A DNA stretch of 64,000 nt from Planomicrobium okeanokoites (GTDB taxonomy: Bacteria > Bacillota > Bacilli > Bacillales_A > Planococcaceae): NCBI RefSeq assembly GCF_003428875.1, contig NZ_QQRS01000001.1:1-64000 (forward strand), given 5' to 3'. The notes under the pieces were generated by a model. That model saw only the letters and a program-made list of their open reading frames with translations, did no database searches and had not been told where the DNA came from. Of this stretch, positions 15,915 through 24,808 are shown piece after piece. How positions within the stretch are numbered: the first letter of the stretch is position 1; the number at the start of each line of letters is the position of its first letter. The translations under genes were made by a program, and so were the position numbers.

Positions 15915-16686
15915 ATCAAAAAGGATATATCCTTCACCGAACCCCCATGTGAAGCTGACGGAAATCGTTTATTGGTCGGAAGGCTTGAAAGTCAAAGGAC
16001 TGCTTGCCGAACCCAAAAAACCTGGAAATTACAGCGGATTGCTGTACTTGCGCGGAGGCATCCAGTCCATCGGCATGGTAAGGCCGGCAAGGGCTGCCCA
16101 ATACGCGGCTCAGGGATTTGTTGTCTTTGCGCCTTATTACAGGGGCAACAGAGGGGGAGAAGGGCGTGATGAATTTGCAGGTGCCGACCGCTGGGATGCG
16201 GTCTGTGCAGTGGATGTATTGAAACAGTTCTGCAATGGGCATGTACATCTGCTGGCATTTTCAAGAGGCGGCATCATGGCGCTGTGGACAGCGGTGCTGC
16301 GGGATGATATTACATCACTTGTAACATGGGCAGGCGTTACTGATACTGTTTTAACCTACAAAGAGCGACCGGATATGCGCCGCATGATGAAACGTATTTA
16401 CGGTGGGACGCCGAATACCGCATTGACGGCCTATGAAGAACGGAATCCGCTGATGCGGCTTGAAGAAGCGACAGCACCGATGCTGATCATTCACGGACTG
16501 CAAGATGAAAATGTCCTGCCGGCGCAGGCTTACTTATTGGAAGAAGCATTGAAGCTGAATGATCATCCCCATCAAACCTGGTATTTCCCGGAGTACACGC
16601 ATTTCTTTCCACCGGCGGCCAATCGGAAGACAGTTGAAGCGTTAGCGCATTGGATGAAGGAGAAAGAACAGGAATCTGCAAATTAA
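15895..16686 (+). CDS. ytmA: alpha/beta hydrolase, prolyl-oligopeptidase-like (YtmA type)
   Basis: Cytoplasmic serine hydrolase of the S9/dienelactone-hydrolase group; the substrate is unknown. The triad can be placed: Ser123 in AFSRGG, Asp204 in HGLQDEN and His236 in EYTHFF. Ala replaces the first Gly of the usual GxSxG. ATG 15895 lies inside ytkD; ATG 15907 is an alternative start that removes four residues. Coupled to ytkD, then a bidirectional terminator shared with pckA. The symbol rests on similarity and the B. subtilis neighbourhood. Confidence 0.75.
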   Translation: MENGMIKSKRIYPSPNPHVKLTEIVYWSEGLKVKGLLAEPKKPGNYSGLLYLRGGIQSIGMVRPARAAQYAAQGFVVFAPYYRGNRGGEGRDEFAGADRWDAVCAVDVLKQFCNGHVHLLAFSRGGIMALWTAVLRDDITSLVTWAGVTDTVLTYKERPDMRRMMKRIYGGTPNTALTAYEERNPLMRLEEATAPMLIIHGLQDENVLPAQAYLLEEALKLNDHPHQTWYFPEYTHFFPPAANRKTVEALAHWMKEKEQESAN

Positions 16687-16720
16687 AAAGCACATCCGGC
16701 AGGTTGCCGGATGTGCTTTT
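16685..16720. terminator. bidirectional terminator between ytmA and pckA
   Basis: AAAGCACATCCGGCA pairs with TGCCGGATGTGCTTT around a two-to-four-base loop with A and T runs on either side; it serves both convergent genes. Confidence 0.9.
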
Positions 16721-16725
16721 GCTTA

Positions 16726-18315
16726 TCAATTATTCAATGGTCCGCCTTGAGCGCTGATGTCAGCTGATACGGAACCGAATTTCTTGAAGTTGTCCTGGAA
16801 TTTCTGAGCAAGCTCCTGTGCTTTCGCATCGTAAGCTTCTTTGTCAGACCATGCATCGCGAGGGTTAAGAACCTCAGTTGGCACGCCAGGGATTGCCTGT
16901 GGAATGCTGAGTCCGAAGACTGCTTCCTGTTCAGTCTGAACGTCGTTCAATTCGCCTTTGATCGCTGCGCGGACCATAGTACGTGTATAAGAAAGTTTCA
17001 TGCGGTTGCCGACGCCGTATTCGCCGCCAGTCCAGCCCGTGTTTACAAGGAATACTTCCACTTCGTGTTCATCGATTTTATTGCCGAGCATTTCTGCGTA
17101 GACAGTTGCATGCAATGGCAGGAAAGGTGAACCGAAGCAAGTCGAGAACGTCGCTTCCGGAGAAGTGATGCCGCGTTCTGTGCCTGCCAGTTTTGATGTA
17201 TAGCCGCTAAGGAAATGATACATCGCCTGTTCTTTCGTCAGTTTGCTGATAGGAGGCAATACGCCGAATGCATCAGCAGTCAGGAAGACGATCGTTTTCG
17301 GATGTCCAGCCATTGAAGGGTGGATGCTGTTATCGATCGCATCAATCGGATAAGCTGCACGTGTGTTTTCAGTCAATGAACCATCATCGTAATCGGGAAT
17401 GCGTGTTTCCGGATCAACGACAACATTTTCAAGAACAGATCCAAAACGGATTGCATCGAAAATCTGTGGTTCATTTTCACGTGAAAGGTTGATCGTTTTA
17501 GCGTAGCAGCCGCCTTCGATATTGAAGACACCGTTATCAGACCAGCCGTGCTCGTCATCACCGATTAATTTGCGGTCCTGATCAGCCGAAAGCGTCGTTT
17601 TCCCTGTTCCGGACAAACCGAAGAATAAAGCAACGTCGCCTTCCTGTCCAACGTTAGCAGAGCAGTGCATCGGCAAAATGCCTTTTTCAGGAAGAATATA
17701 GTTCATGATTGAGAAAATGGATTTTTTCATTTCTCCGGCATATTCAGTTCCGCCGATCAAAATTACTTTCTTTTCCATGGAAACGATGATGAATGTTTCG
17801 GAATCAGTGCCATCGACAGCCGGATCAGCTTTGAAAGTCGGTGCATAAACGACAGTGAACTCTGCGTCATGGATTTTCATTTCCTCTTCAGTTGGACGGA
17901 TGAATAATTGGTGGGCAAACAGATTATGCCACGCGTATTCGTTGATCGTCTGGATATGAAGGCGTGATTCCGGGTCTGCCCCTGCGAATCCTTTAAAGAC
18001 AAAAAGTTCTTCTCTTTCTTTCAGGTGCTTCAGCACTTTTGCATACAGGTTTTCAAAAACCTCAGAAGAAATCGGACGGTTTACAGTACCCCAGTCAATT
18101 TTATCTTTCGAAATATCTTCTTCTACCATATACTTATCTTTAGGTGAGCGGCCAGTGTATTTACCCGTTTCGGCTTTGACTGCGCCTTCACGCGTCAAAA
18201 TTGCTTCTCCACGTGAAGTTGCTGCCTCCACCAATTGTGGAACCGACCATTGGACATTGACGTTGGGGCCGTTTAAAAGATCTTTCAAATCGCTTGCTAA
18301 GTTAACTGAGTTCAT
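16726..18315 (-). CDS. pckA: phosphoenolpyruvate carboxykinase (ATP)
   Basis: Decarboxylates and phosphorylates oxaloacetate to PEP, the entry to gluconeogenesis. The 529-residue protein has the kinase-1a P-loop GLSGTGKT (233-240), the Mg/Mn segment LIGDDEHGW (250-258) and TGRSPKDK near residue 54. The ATG at 18315 is preceded by AAGGAAGG; an upstream in-frame start adds ten residues with no site. A CcpN-like sequence overlaps its probable -10 box, as expected for a gene repressed on glycolytic carbon sources. Confidence 0.95.
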   Translation of the reverse strand: MNSVNLASDLKDLLNGPNVNVQWSVPQLVEAATSRGEAILTREGAVKAETGKYTGRSPKDKYMVEEDISKDKIDWGTVNRPISSEVFENLYAKVLKHLKEREELFVFKGFAGADPESRLHIQTINEYAWHNLFAHQLFIRPTEEEMKIHDAEFTVVYAPTFKADPAVDGTDSETFIIVSMEKKVILIGGTEYAGEMKKSIFSIMNYILPEKGILPMHCSANVGQEGDVALFFGLSGTGKTTLSADQDRKLIGDDEHGWSDNGVFNIEGGCYAKTINLSRENEPQIFDAIRFGSVLENVVVDPETRIPDYDDGSLTENTRAAYPIDAIDNSIHPSMAGHPKTIVFLTADAFGVLPPISKLTKEQAMYHFLSGYTSKLAGTERGITSPEATFSTCFGSPFLPLHATVYAEMLGNKIDEHEVEVFLVNTGWTGGEYGVGNRMKLSYTRTMVRAAIKGELNDVQTEQEAVFGLSIPQAIPGVPTEVLNPRDAWSDKEAYDAKAQELAQKFQDNFKKFGSVSADISAQGGPLNN

Positions 18316-18375
18316 ATATGTACCTTCCTTTTCGGTTATTCCCAAGGCATTGGGGAAGAGTTATATTCGAACAAT

Positions 18376-18403
18376 AGTATAACACATTAACTCGATTAGT
18401 CTA
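18376..18403 (-). promoter_or_regulatory. pckA promoter with CcpN-like operator
   Basis: On the minus strand TAGACT (18403-18398), 16 bases, TATACT (18381-18376). The -10 is embedded in TGTGTTATACT (18386-18376), which fits at all 11 positions the CcpN operator consensus I recall from B. subtilis (TRTGHYATAYW). In B. subtilis CcpN represses pckA and gapB from such a site. Whether this organism carries ccpN is not visible here. Confidence 0.5.
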
Positions 18404-18504
18404 TACTAATAACCCGGAGGAATTGAAAATTCATCATTTGTGCATAATTAATACCCGAAATGGGATGTTTTCATGCATCTAATGCGAATAAAACATAAAA
18501 AACG

Positions 18505-18533
18505 TTGACATCATTTAACCAATTCCGTATGAT
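18505..18533 (+). promoter_or_regulatory. sigma-A promoter of metK leader
   Basis: TTGACA (18505-18510), 17 bases, TATGAT (18528-18533). It starts transcription shortly before the S-box aptamer. Confidence 0.85.
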
Positions 18534-18548
18534 GAAAAATTGAACGGA

Positions 18549-18727
18549 TACTCTTATTCCGAGCTGGTGGAGGGGGCAGGCCCTATGAAACCCGGCAACC
18601 TGCTGCAATGATGCAGCGCTGGTGCCCAACCTGAAGCAAGGCTCACAGGCCTTGGATGATAAGAGTGAAAGGTGCTTATGATGATTTCTCCTTTCCTCAT
18701 TGAATGATGAGTGAAGGGATTTTTTTA
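18549..18727 (+). ncRNA. SAM-I (S-box) riboswitch with terminator, metK leader
   Basis: The leader has the S-box core: closing helix CTCTTAT / ATAAGAG (18551 and 18662), GAGCTGGTGGAGGG, CCCTATGAAACCCGGCAACC and GGTGCCAACCTG. It is followed at 18688-18727 by a terminator hairpin, CTTTCCTCATT facing GATGAGTGAAGGG, with a T run. SAM binding should favour the terminator and shut off metK, the usual feedback for this RNA class. Confidence 0.95.
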
Positions 18728-18799
18728 TGAATCGCCCTTAATCCTCGTGTACAAAGGCCACAACGGCTTGAAGTTCAATCCAGAATGTTTGGAACGGAC

Positions 18800-18828
18800 T
18801 TGACATGGGAAAACGAGTACCGTATCAA
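18800..18828 (+). promoter_or_regulatory. possible internal promoter of metK
   Basis: TTGACA (18800-18805), 17 bases, TATCAA (18823-18828). It lies after the riboswitch terminator and before the ribosome binding site, so if active it would give SAM-independent basal metK transcription. Confidence 0.35.
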
Positions 18829-18868
18829 TTTCGAGAGCAATCTCGCAGGATATAAGGAGGAACATTTT

Positions 18869-20065
18869 TTGACAAACCGTCGATTATTCACATCAGAATC
18901 AGTAACAGAAGGACATCCGGATAAGATCTGTGACCAAATCTCAGATGCCATCCTGGACGCGATCCTCGCAGAAGACCCGAATGCACGAGTAGCGTGCGAA
19001 ACTACCGTTACTACAGGACTTGTTCTTGTAGCAGGTGAAATTACAACAACAACATATGTCGACATCCCGAAAGTGGTGCGCCAGACTGTTAAGGATATCG
19101 GTTATACACGGGCGAAATATGGCTTTGACTCTGAAACAAGTGCGGTATTGACTGCAATTGATGAGCAATCGCCGGATATCGCTGCAGGAGTGAACGTGGC
19201 TCTTGAATCCCGTGAAGGCCAAATGACAGATAAAGAATTGGATGATATCGGAGCAGGAGACCAAGGTTTGATGTTCGGTTACGCGAACAATGAAACCGAG
19301 GAATTGATGCCGCTGCCGATTTCATTGGCACATAAACTGGCTCGCCGTCTGGCAGAAGTCCGCAAGGAAGAAATTCTTCCATATCTGCGTCCTGACGGCA
19401 AGACACAAGTTACGGTTGAATATGATGAAAATGACAAGCCGCTGCGTGTGGATACAATTGTCATTTCCACTCAGCATCATCCGGAAGTTACACTTGAGCA
19501 GATCCAGCGCAATATTAAGGAATATGTCATCGATGAAGTCGTTCCGGCTAATTTGCTGGATGATGAAACAAAATACTTCATCAACCCGACAGGCCGTTTT
19601 GTAATCGGTGGACCTCAAGGAGACGCGGGTCTTACAGGCCGCAAAATCATCGTTGATACTTACGGTGGCTATGCACGCCACGGCGGCGGCGCTTTCTCCG
19701 GTAAGGACGCGACGAAAGTTGACCGTTCGGGTGCATATGCAGCGCGCTATGTAGCGAAAAACATTGTCGCTTCAGGCCTTGCGGATAAATGTGAAGTGCA
19801 ACTGGCTTATGCGATCGGTGTAGCACATCCGGTTTCCATTTCAGTTGATACATTCGGCACAGGCAAAATCAGTGAAGACCAGTTGATCGATCTTGTCCGC
19901 AATAATTTCGACTTGCGTCCGGCAGGCCTGATCAAGATGCTTGATCTTCGCCGCCCGATCTACAAGCAGACTGCAGCATACGGCCATTTCGGCCGCACAG
20001 ATGTGGATCTTCCTTGGGAGCGCACTGACAAAGCTGAAGCTTTGAAAGAACAATCAGGAATTTAA
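18869..20065 (+). CDS. metK: S-adenosylmethionine synthetase
   Basis: Makes SAM from methionine and ATP. The 398-residue protein opens [19 protein letters not shown] with the conserved H16-P-D-K and contains [12 protein letters not shown] and [16 protein letters not shown], the family's ATP and phosphate segments. The start is TTG 18869, eight bases after AAGGAGG; this gives the normal N terminus, whereas the open frame from ATG 18785 adds 28 unmatched residues. Controlled by the upstream S-box, with a possible second promoter at 18800 beyond the terminator. Confidence 0.95.
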   Translation: MTNRRLFTSESVTEGHPDKICDQISDAILDAILAEDPNARVACETTVTTGLVLVAGEITTTTYVDIPKVVRQTVKDIGYTRAKYGFDSETSAVLTAIDEQSPDIAAGVNVALESREGQMTDKELDDIGAGDQGLMFGYANNETEELMPLPISLAHKLARRLAEVRKEEILPYLRPDGKTQVTVEYDENDKPLRVDTIVISTQHHPEVTLEQIQRNIKEYVIDEVVPANLLDDETKYFINPTGRFVIGGPQGDAGLTGRKIIVDTYGGYARHGGGAFSGKDATKVDRSGAYAARYVAKNIVASGLADKCEVQLAYAIGVAHPVSISVDTFGTGKISEDQLIDLVRNNFDLRPAGLIKMLDLRRPIYKQTAAYGHFGRTDVDLPWERTDKAEALKEQSGI

Positions 20066-20070
20066 TGCAA

Positions 20071-20107
20071 ACAAAAACCGCTCAAGCTTTGGCTTGGCGG
20101 TTTTTAT
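20071..20107. terminator. bidirectional terminator between metK and ytoA
   Basis: AAAACCGCTCAAGC pairs with GCTTGGCGGTTTT with one bulge, flanked by A and T runs; serves both convergent genes. Confidence 0.88.
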
Positions 20108-20619
20108 TATTGCTGCAAAGATTTATAATAAGCGGCTTTCTCAGCATATTCACGGACGATGCGTTCCATGTCGGCGATGTCGTCTTCGTTGAGATCCCGG
20201 ATGACTTTAGCGGGGCGCCCGAATGCCAGTTTGCCTGGTGGAATGACTTTTCCTTGCGGTACGAGGCTTCCGGCTCCGATAAATGCACCTTCGCCGATTT
20301 CAGCGCCGTCGAGGATGACAGATCCCATGCCGATCAATGCATTCTTACGGATGATGCAGCTATGGAGCGTCACCTGGTGTCCCACTGTGACATTGTCTTC
20401 GAGAATCAATGGATTATTGGGGCTCTGGTGCAGCATGCAGAGATCCTGGATATTTGTTTTATTGCCGATAACGGTTGGAGCTACATCTCCGCGGACGACA
20501 GTATTGAACCAGACGGATGATTCCTCACCGATTTTTACATCGCCGGTGATGGTAGTGTAATCAGCGATAAAAGCTGATGGGTCTATTTGCGGGTGTTTGT
20601 CTTTGTATGGGTAAATCAT
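20107..20619 (-). CDS. ytoA: gamma-carbonic anhydrase family protein (YtoA)
   Basis: Left-handed beta-helix protein of the gamma-carbonic anhydrase/transferase hexapeptide family. The 170 residues show repeated hexapeptide turns and the three zinc His ligands H64, H81 and H86 in the expected spacing, plus WFNTVVRGD. Carbonic anhydrase activity is possible, but many members are of unknown activity. AAGGAG precedes the ATG. The symbol follows similarity and neighbourhood in B. subtilis. Confidence 0.85.
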   Translation of the reverse strand: MIYPYKDKHPQIDPSAFIADYTTITGDVKIGEESSVWFNTVVRGDVAPTVIGNKTNIQDLCMLHQSPNNPLILEDNVTVGHQVTLHSCIIRKNALIGMGSVILDGAEIGEGAFIGAGSLVPQGKVIPPGKLAFGRPAKVIRDLNEDDIADMERIVREYAEKAAYYKSLQQ

Positions 20620-20731
20620 GGTAAAACTCCTTTAATCAAGATAAGATATCTTTAATGGTAGCAAAACCTTCTCAAAGGTCAACTTTAAGATCTGATATTA
20701 CTAGAAGATAGATTAAAGGGGGCGTTGGCAA

Positions 20732-21535
20732 ATGTGGAAATGGCAAGCTGAAGGCCAGGCGAAGGCAGTGATTGTAATCATTCACAGTGCATATGAACAT
20801 CATCTGCGTTACGCCTGGCAGATCAAGGAATGGAGAAGTTCAGGGTTTGAAGTGGTGATGGGTGATTTGCCCGGCCACGGAAAAAACGGGACGATTCAAA
20901 AAGCGCATAGTGAGTCATTCGAAGCCTATGAAAAGGCCGTCAGCGAAATGCTGGATGTGGCAATTGAACTTGAGATGCCGGTGTTCATCGTGGCGCATGG
21001 TCTGGGTGCTGCGTTGGCCATAAATTATTTGAGCAAACATTCCCATGAAGTTGCCGGTGCTGTATTTACATCGCCATGGCTCCATTTGCTGAGAACACCA
21101 TCCAAATTATCCAGCGCTTTATCCGGGGTACCGAAACTTACTTCACAGATTAAAATAAAACACGAAATTACAATTGAAGATCTGACCCGGAATCCTGAAG
21201 TGATCGAACTTGAAAAGGACGATGAATTATATAAACCGCTGATATCGATCGGCTGGTACCGCGAGTTGCAGGCGTATATGAAACAGGCTGTTAACGGGAA
21301 ACAGACTTACCCCGATATCCCGACATTCGTGCAGACAGCCGAAAAAGATTTAATTGCTGATAAAGAAGTTTCGAAAAACTGGTTGAAGCAGCAGAATCTG
21401 AAAGAATTCAGTTACAAGGAATGGAAGGGCGCCTATCATGATCTTTTTCAGGAGCCTGAACGCGAAGATGTATTCATCACCTCTCATCTATTCATAAAAA
21501 ATGTGTTGCGCTCGATCGGCTATTTAGTGAAATAA
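20732..21535 (+). CDS. ytpA: YtpA-like alpha/beta hydrolase lacking the nucleophile serine
   Basis: Homologue of YtpA, the phospholipase linked in B. subtilis to bacilysocin synthesis. The fold is intact: IIHSAYEHH near residue 16, MGDLPGHGK (43-51), a C-terminal GAYHDLFQEPERED carrying the expected His, and an acidic AEKDLIAD. At the nucleophile elbow, where the family has GHSxGG, this protein reads AHG90LGA (codon GGT at 20999-21001), and the oxyanion HG is HS (18-19). It is therefore probably catalytically dead or altered. No ytpB follows. Confidence 0.75.
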   Translation: MWKWQAEGQAKAVIVIIHSAYEHHLRYAWQIKEWRSSGFEVVMGDLPGHGKNGTIQKAHSESFEAYEKAVSEMLDVAIELEMPVFIVAHGLGAALAINYLSKHSHEVAGAVFTSPWLHLLRTPSKLSSALSGVPKLTSQIKIKHEITIEDLTRNPEVIELEKDDELYKPLISIGWYRELQAYMKQAVNGKQTYPDIPTFVQTAEKDLIADKEVSKNWLKQQNLKEFSYKEWKGAYHDLFQEPEREDVFITSHLFIKNVLRSIGYLVK

Positions 21536-21563
21536 GGATGATAACTAGGTCTGAAGGGAGTGG

Positions 21564-22598
21564 ATGAATGTGGTTCTGCGCTATAGTATTCTCGATCAAT
21601 CACCTGTATCCGAAGGCAGCAGCCCTGGAGAAGCCTTAAAGCAGACAGTTCGACTGGCACAGTCTGCAGAAAAATGGGGCTATACCCGTTTTTGGGTTTC
21701 AGAGCATCACGACGCAGCGACATTGGCAGGGTCGTCTCCTGAGATTTTAATTTCCCATTTGGGGGCGGTGACCGAAAAAATCCGGCTGGGTTCTGGGGGC
21801 GTAATGCTGCCGCATTATTCCTCCTTTAAAATTGCTGAGAATTTCAAATTGCTGGAAGCCTTGTATCCAGGCAGGATCGATGCCGGCGTCGGCCGGGCGC
21901 CGGGCGGAATGCCACGCGCTTCACTGGCGCTGAATGAAGGAAGGGCCAGGAACATCGACCGTTTTCCGGACCAGATAGACGAATTATCCATGTATCTGAA
22001 TGATGCCATTCCGGAAGACCATATGTACCACGGCATGAAAGCGACCCCGCTGACCGATTCTGCGCCTCCGATATGGATACTGGGTTCGAGCATGACGTCG
22101 GCTTTATTGGCGGCAGAAAAAGGTTTGCCGTATATGTTCGCTCATTTCATCAACGGTGAAGGCGGCCAGGATTTCACACATACTTACAGAGAACGTTTCA
22201 GATCCGGCGCAGACAGCCGTCCATATGTCGGGTATGCGATTTTCGTCATTTGCCAGGAAACTGAAGAGGAAGCCGAAAGGGTCGCGTCATCTTTGGATCT
22301 CGCGCTTTCAATGGGGGCGCAAGGTATGCCGTCAAAAGGAACGCCGCCACCCGAAAGGGCGCTTGCTTATAAATATACCAAGTTTGAGAAGCTGCTTGTT
22401 GAAGAGAATCGGCGCCGCATGATCGTCGGCACGCCTGCGATGGTAGGGGAACGTTTGGAAGCGTTGACGGAAGAATATCAGGCAGATGAAGTGATGCTGG
22501 TCTCAATGGCTTATGATTTCAATGATAAATTGAAGACATTTGAGCTGGTTGCTGAAGAAATGAAGAAAAGAAATTCCCATACTAAAATAGAACAGTGA
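21564..22598 (+). CDS. luciferase-like (LLM class) flavin-dependent oxidoreductase
   Basis: A 344-residue TIM-barrel monooxygenase of the bacterial luciferase family, MsnO8-like subgroup. Signs are LDQSPVSEGSSP at the N terminus, FWVSEHHD (residues about 44-51), RIDAGVGRAPGG and PPIWILGSS. Flavin and substrate are not known. GAAGGGAG precedes the ATG. It is 28 bases downstream of the ytpA-like gene with no terminator between them, so they may share a transcript. Confidence 0.85.
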   Translation: MNVVLRYSILDQSPVSEGSSPGEALKQTVRLAQSAEKWGYTRFWVSEHHDAATLAGSSPEILISHLGAVTEKIRLGSGGVMLPHYSSFKIAENFKLLEALYPGRIDAGVGRAPGGMPRASLALNEGRARNIDRFPDQIDELSMYLNDAIPEDHMYHGMKATPLTDSAPPIWILGSSMTSALLAAEKGLPYMFAHFINGEGGQDFTHTYRERFRSGADSRPYVGYAIFVICQETEEEAERVASSLDLALSMGAQGMPSKGTPPPERALAYKYTKFEKLLVEENRRRMIVGTPAMVGERLEALTEEYQADEVMLVSMAYDFNDKLKTFELVAEEMKKRNSHTKIEQ

Positions 22599-22637
22599 AA
22601 AAACCGTTTGGCTGCATTTGCGCCAAGCGGTTTTTTA
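22596..22637. terminator. bidirectional terminator
   Basis: AAAAAACCGTTTGGC pairs with GCCAAGCGGTTTTTT; it serves the oxidoreductase gene and the convergent membrane gene. Confidence 0.88.
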
Positions 22638-22655
22638 AAAAGGATACATAAGAAG

Positions 22656-22988
22656 CTAGATACCTATTCCCAGAAAATATTCACGATAGGCAATGAATGA
22701 AACTACCAGCATAACGGCGACATAAATGATGGAACCGATCAGGACATAAGAGCGCTCAGAAACGGGGGCTTTGTGTTCCATGCGGATTCCGGTCTGCCCT
22801 TGGATCGACATGTCCATCTGCCTTGAAGCCATGCCGCCTTTATTAGTGACAAAATAGATGAGGATAAGGGCAATACCGCCGACGGGAATGGAAATATCGA
22901 GAAAGGACATATCCAGCAGCAGCGAAGCAACCCAGTTCAAGGCTCCGATTATAACTGCAGTCAATAAAATTATACTTATATTTTTCAT
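22656..22988 (-). CDS. membrane protein, function unknown
   Basis: A 110-residue protein with three probable helices: two near the N terminus (about 5-23 and 33-47) and one near the C terminus (about 83-101). The polar middle (GGMASRQMDMSIQGQTGIRMEH, given here by ends G51 and H72 only) is Met/Gln-rich. AAAGGAGG stands before the ATG. It is monocistronic. No family recognised. Confidence 0.7.
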   Translation of the reverse strand: MKNISIILLTAVIIGALNWVASLLLDMSFLDISIPVGGIALILIYFVTNKGGMASRQMDMSIQGQTGIRMEHKAPVSERSYVLIGSIIYVAVMLVVSFIAYREYFLGIGI

Positions 22989-23111
22989 TGTATTTTCCTC
23001 CTTTCGAAAACTAGTTCGGTGTGCGCTTTATTGTGAACTAATAAAATATACGGTTTCAGCGGAAGGAAGTTTCATTTATTTCTGGAATTTTCTGTTTTTA
23101 ATTTGAGCGCA

Positions 23112-23150
23112 GGAAAAGAGCGATTGTGTAGAAGACACAATCGCTCTTTG
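23112..23150 (-). terminator. terminator of ytqB
   Basis: AAGAGCGATTGTGT pairs with ACACAATCGCTCTT directly after ytqB on the minus strand, with T-rich flank. Confidence 0.85.
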
Positions 23151-23702
23151 TCATTTCTTTTCTATCGCAACCAGGAACGGCGGGGAATGCTGCTGGTTGA
23201 TAAACTGATATTTCATCACATCGAATTTAGTTTGTGGCAGTTGTGATACAAAGTCCATCACGGCATCGCGTTCTTCGCTGCCGCCTTCATGTCCCGAATA
23301 GATGACGATTGCAACAAGGCCTTTCTTTTTCAAAAGGTCCAGGCAGTGCGAGATAGCCAAAAGCGTTGTTTCCGCTTTCGTGATGATGCTGTGATCGCCT
23401 TTCGGCAGATAGCCAAGATTGAAGACCGCGGCAGCAATTTCTTCGGTGACATACTGATCGATATTGGCGTGGCTGTCGAGAACCGTTTCCACATTCCGGT
23501 GGTCTTTGACCCGCGCTTTCGTTGCTTCAATCGCGTCTTCCTGAATATCGAAAGCGTAAACTTTTCCGGCATCTCCGGCCAATTGCGCCAAAAACAATGT
23601 GTCATGTCCGTTTCCGGCAGTCGCGTCAATCACTTTGTCGCCTTCAGCAACAGCCTGTTCCAATAAAGATTTCGTGAATGGCAGTACGCGCATCAATGTC
23701 AT
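23151..23702 (-). CDS. ytqB: tRNA 5-aminomethyl-2-thiouridine methyltransferase MnmM (YtqB)
   Basis: SAM-dependent methyltransferase of 183 residues with motif I VIDATAGNGHDTLFLA (from residue 24) and NLGYLPKGD. B. subtilis YtqB was shown to be MnmM, which methylates nm5s2U34 in tRNA wobble positions. Its ATG overlaps the ytqA stop by four bases, pairing it with the radical-SAM enzyme of the same pathway. Confidence 0.88.
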   Translation of the reverse strand: MTLMRVLPFTKSLLEQAVAEGDKVIDATAGNGHDTLFLAQLAGDAGKVYAFDIQEDAIEATKARVKDHRNVETVLDSHANIDQYVTEEIAAAVFNLGYLPKGDHSIITKAETTLLAISHCLDLLKKKGLVAIVIYSGHEGGSEERDAVMDFVSQLPQTKFDVMKYQFINQQHSPPFLVAIEKK

Positions 23703-24652
23703 GCTTCCACCATCCCTTTGTAGTGTTTCCCTTGCCAGCTCCCACGCTTTTCAAGCTCAGCGTCTATGCCATTGAGCACATCCCATTTATTGACGCTCCA
23801 CATCGGGCCGATCATCAATTCGATAGGACCGTCACCTGTTATGCGCTGGACAATCATTTCGGGGGGAATCACTTCAAGCTGATCGGCTACGAGTTTGATA
23901 TATTCATCTTTTTCAAGGAATTCGACCATGCCTTTCTCGTACTGTTTGACCATTGGCGTGCCTTTTAATAGATGCAGGAGGTGGATCTTTATGCCCTGGA
24001 CATCCAATTTTGCAACTTCACGGGCAGTCTCCATCATCATGTCACGGTCTTCGAGAGGCAAACCATTGATGATATGGGTGCAGACACGGATGCCGCGTCT
24101 GCGCAATTTTTCGACTCCTTCTATATATAAGGAAAAATCGTGTGCCCGGTTTATTAAGCGGGCGGTTTTATCATGGACTGTCTGCAGACCAAGTTCAATC
24201 CATAAATAAGTCCGTTCATTCAATTCGGCCAGATAATCGACCACGTCATCCGGCAGGCAGTCAGGGCGGGTGGCGATGCTGAGTCCGATGACATTCTCCT
24301 GTGCGAGCGCCGCTTCGAATTTTCCTTTGATGACCGGAAGCGGGGCATGGGTATTTGTGTATGCCTGAAAATAAGCGATGTATTTACCGTCTTTCCATTT
24401 CTTATGCATTTTGGCTTTGATCTGTTCGAATTGGACCGGAATCGGATCGACGCGGTCGCCCGCAAAATCGCCGGACCCTGCCACTGAACAGAAAGTGCAT
24501 CCGCCGAATGCGACAGTGCCGTCCCTATTGGGGCAGTCAAATCCCGCGTCAAGCGCAATTTTCATCACTTTATGGCCAAAATGGTCCCGCAGGTGGCGGT
24601 TCCATGTGTAATAGCGTTTGCCGTCTGAAGAAAAAGGCAGGTTCATTTCCAT
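23699..24652 (-). CDS. ytqA: radical SAM protein YtqA (MnmL type)
   Basis: TIGR01212-family radical SAM enzyme. Cluster-binding Cys residues are C40, C52 and C55 (C-x11-C-x2-C), the unusual spacing of this family. Reported work in B. subtilis links YtqA (MnmL) to conversion of cmnm5U to nm5U, ahead of YtqB. Length 317. GAGGAG lies eight bases before ATG 24652. Translationally coupled to ytqB. Confidence 0.88.
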   Translation of the reverse strand: MEMNLPFSSDGKRYYTWNRHLRDHFGHKVMKIALDAGFDCPNRDGTVAFGGCTFCSVAGSGDFAGDRVDPIPVQFEQIKAKMHKKWKDGKYIAYFQAYTNTHAPLPVIKGKFEAALAQENVIGLSIATRPDCLPDDVVDYLAELNERTYLWIELGLQTVHDKTARLINRAHDFSLYIEGVEKLRRRGIRVCTHIINGLPLEDRDMMMETAREVAKLDVQGIKIHLLHLLKGTPMVKQYEKGMVEFLEKDEYIKLVADQLEVIPPEMIVQRITGDGPIELMIGPMWSVNKWDVLNGIDAELEKRGSWQGKHYKGMVEA

Positions 24653-24808
24653 AACAACAACTCCTCTTTTTTGTATTGTAGCATGGCCGCTTTTCGCCTC
24701 ACAACGGCAGAAAAATCTGTTATTTCCGGTTCCGGAAAAATCTTCTTGTAGAGTGTGGGTAAAAGGAATACAATGACTCTTGGAAATGAGCTAAGAGGAG
24801 ACAGAACG

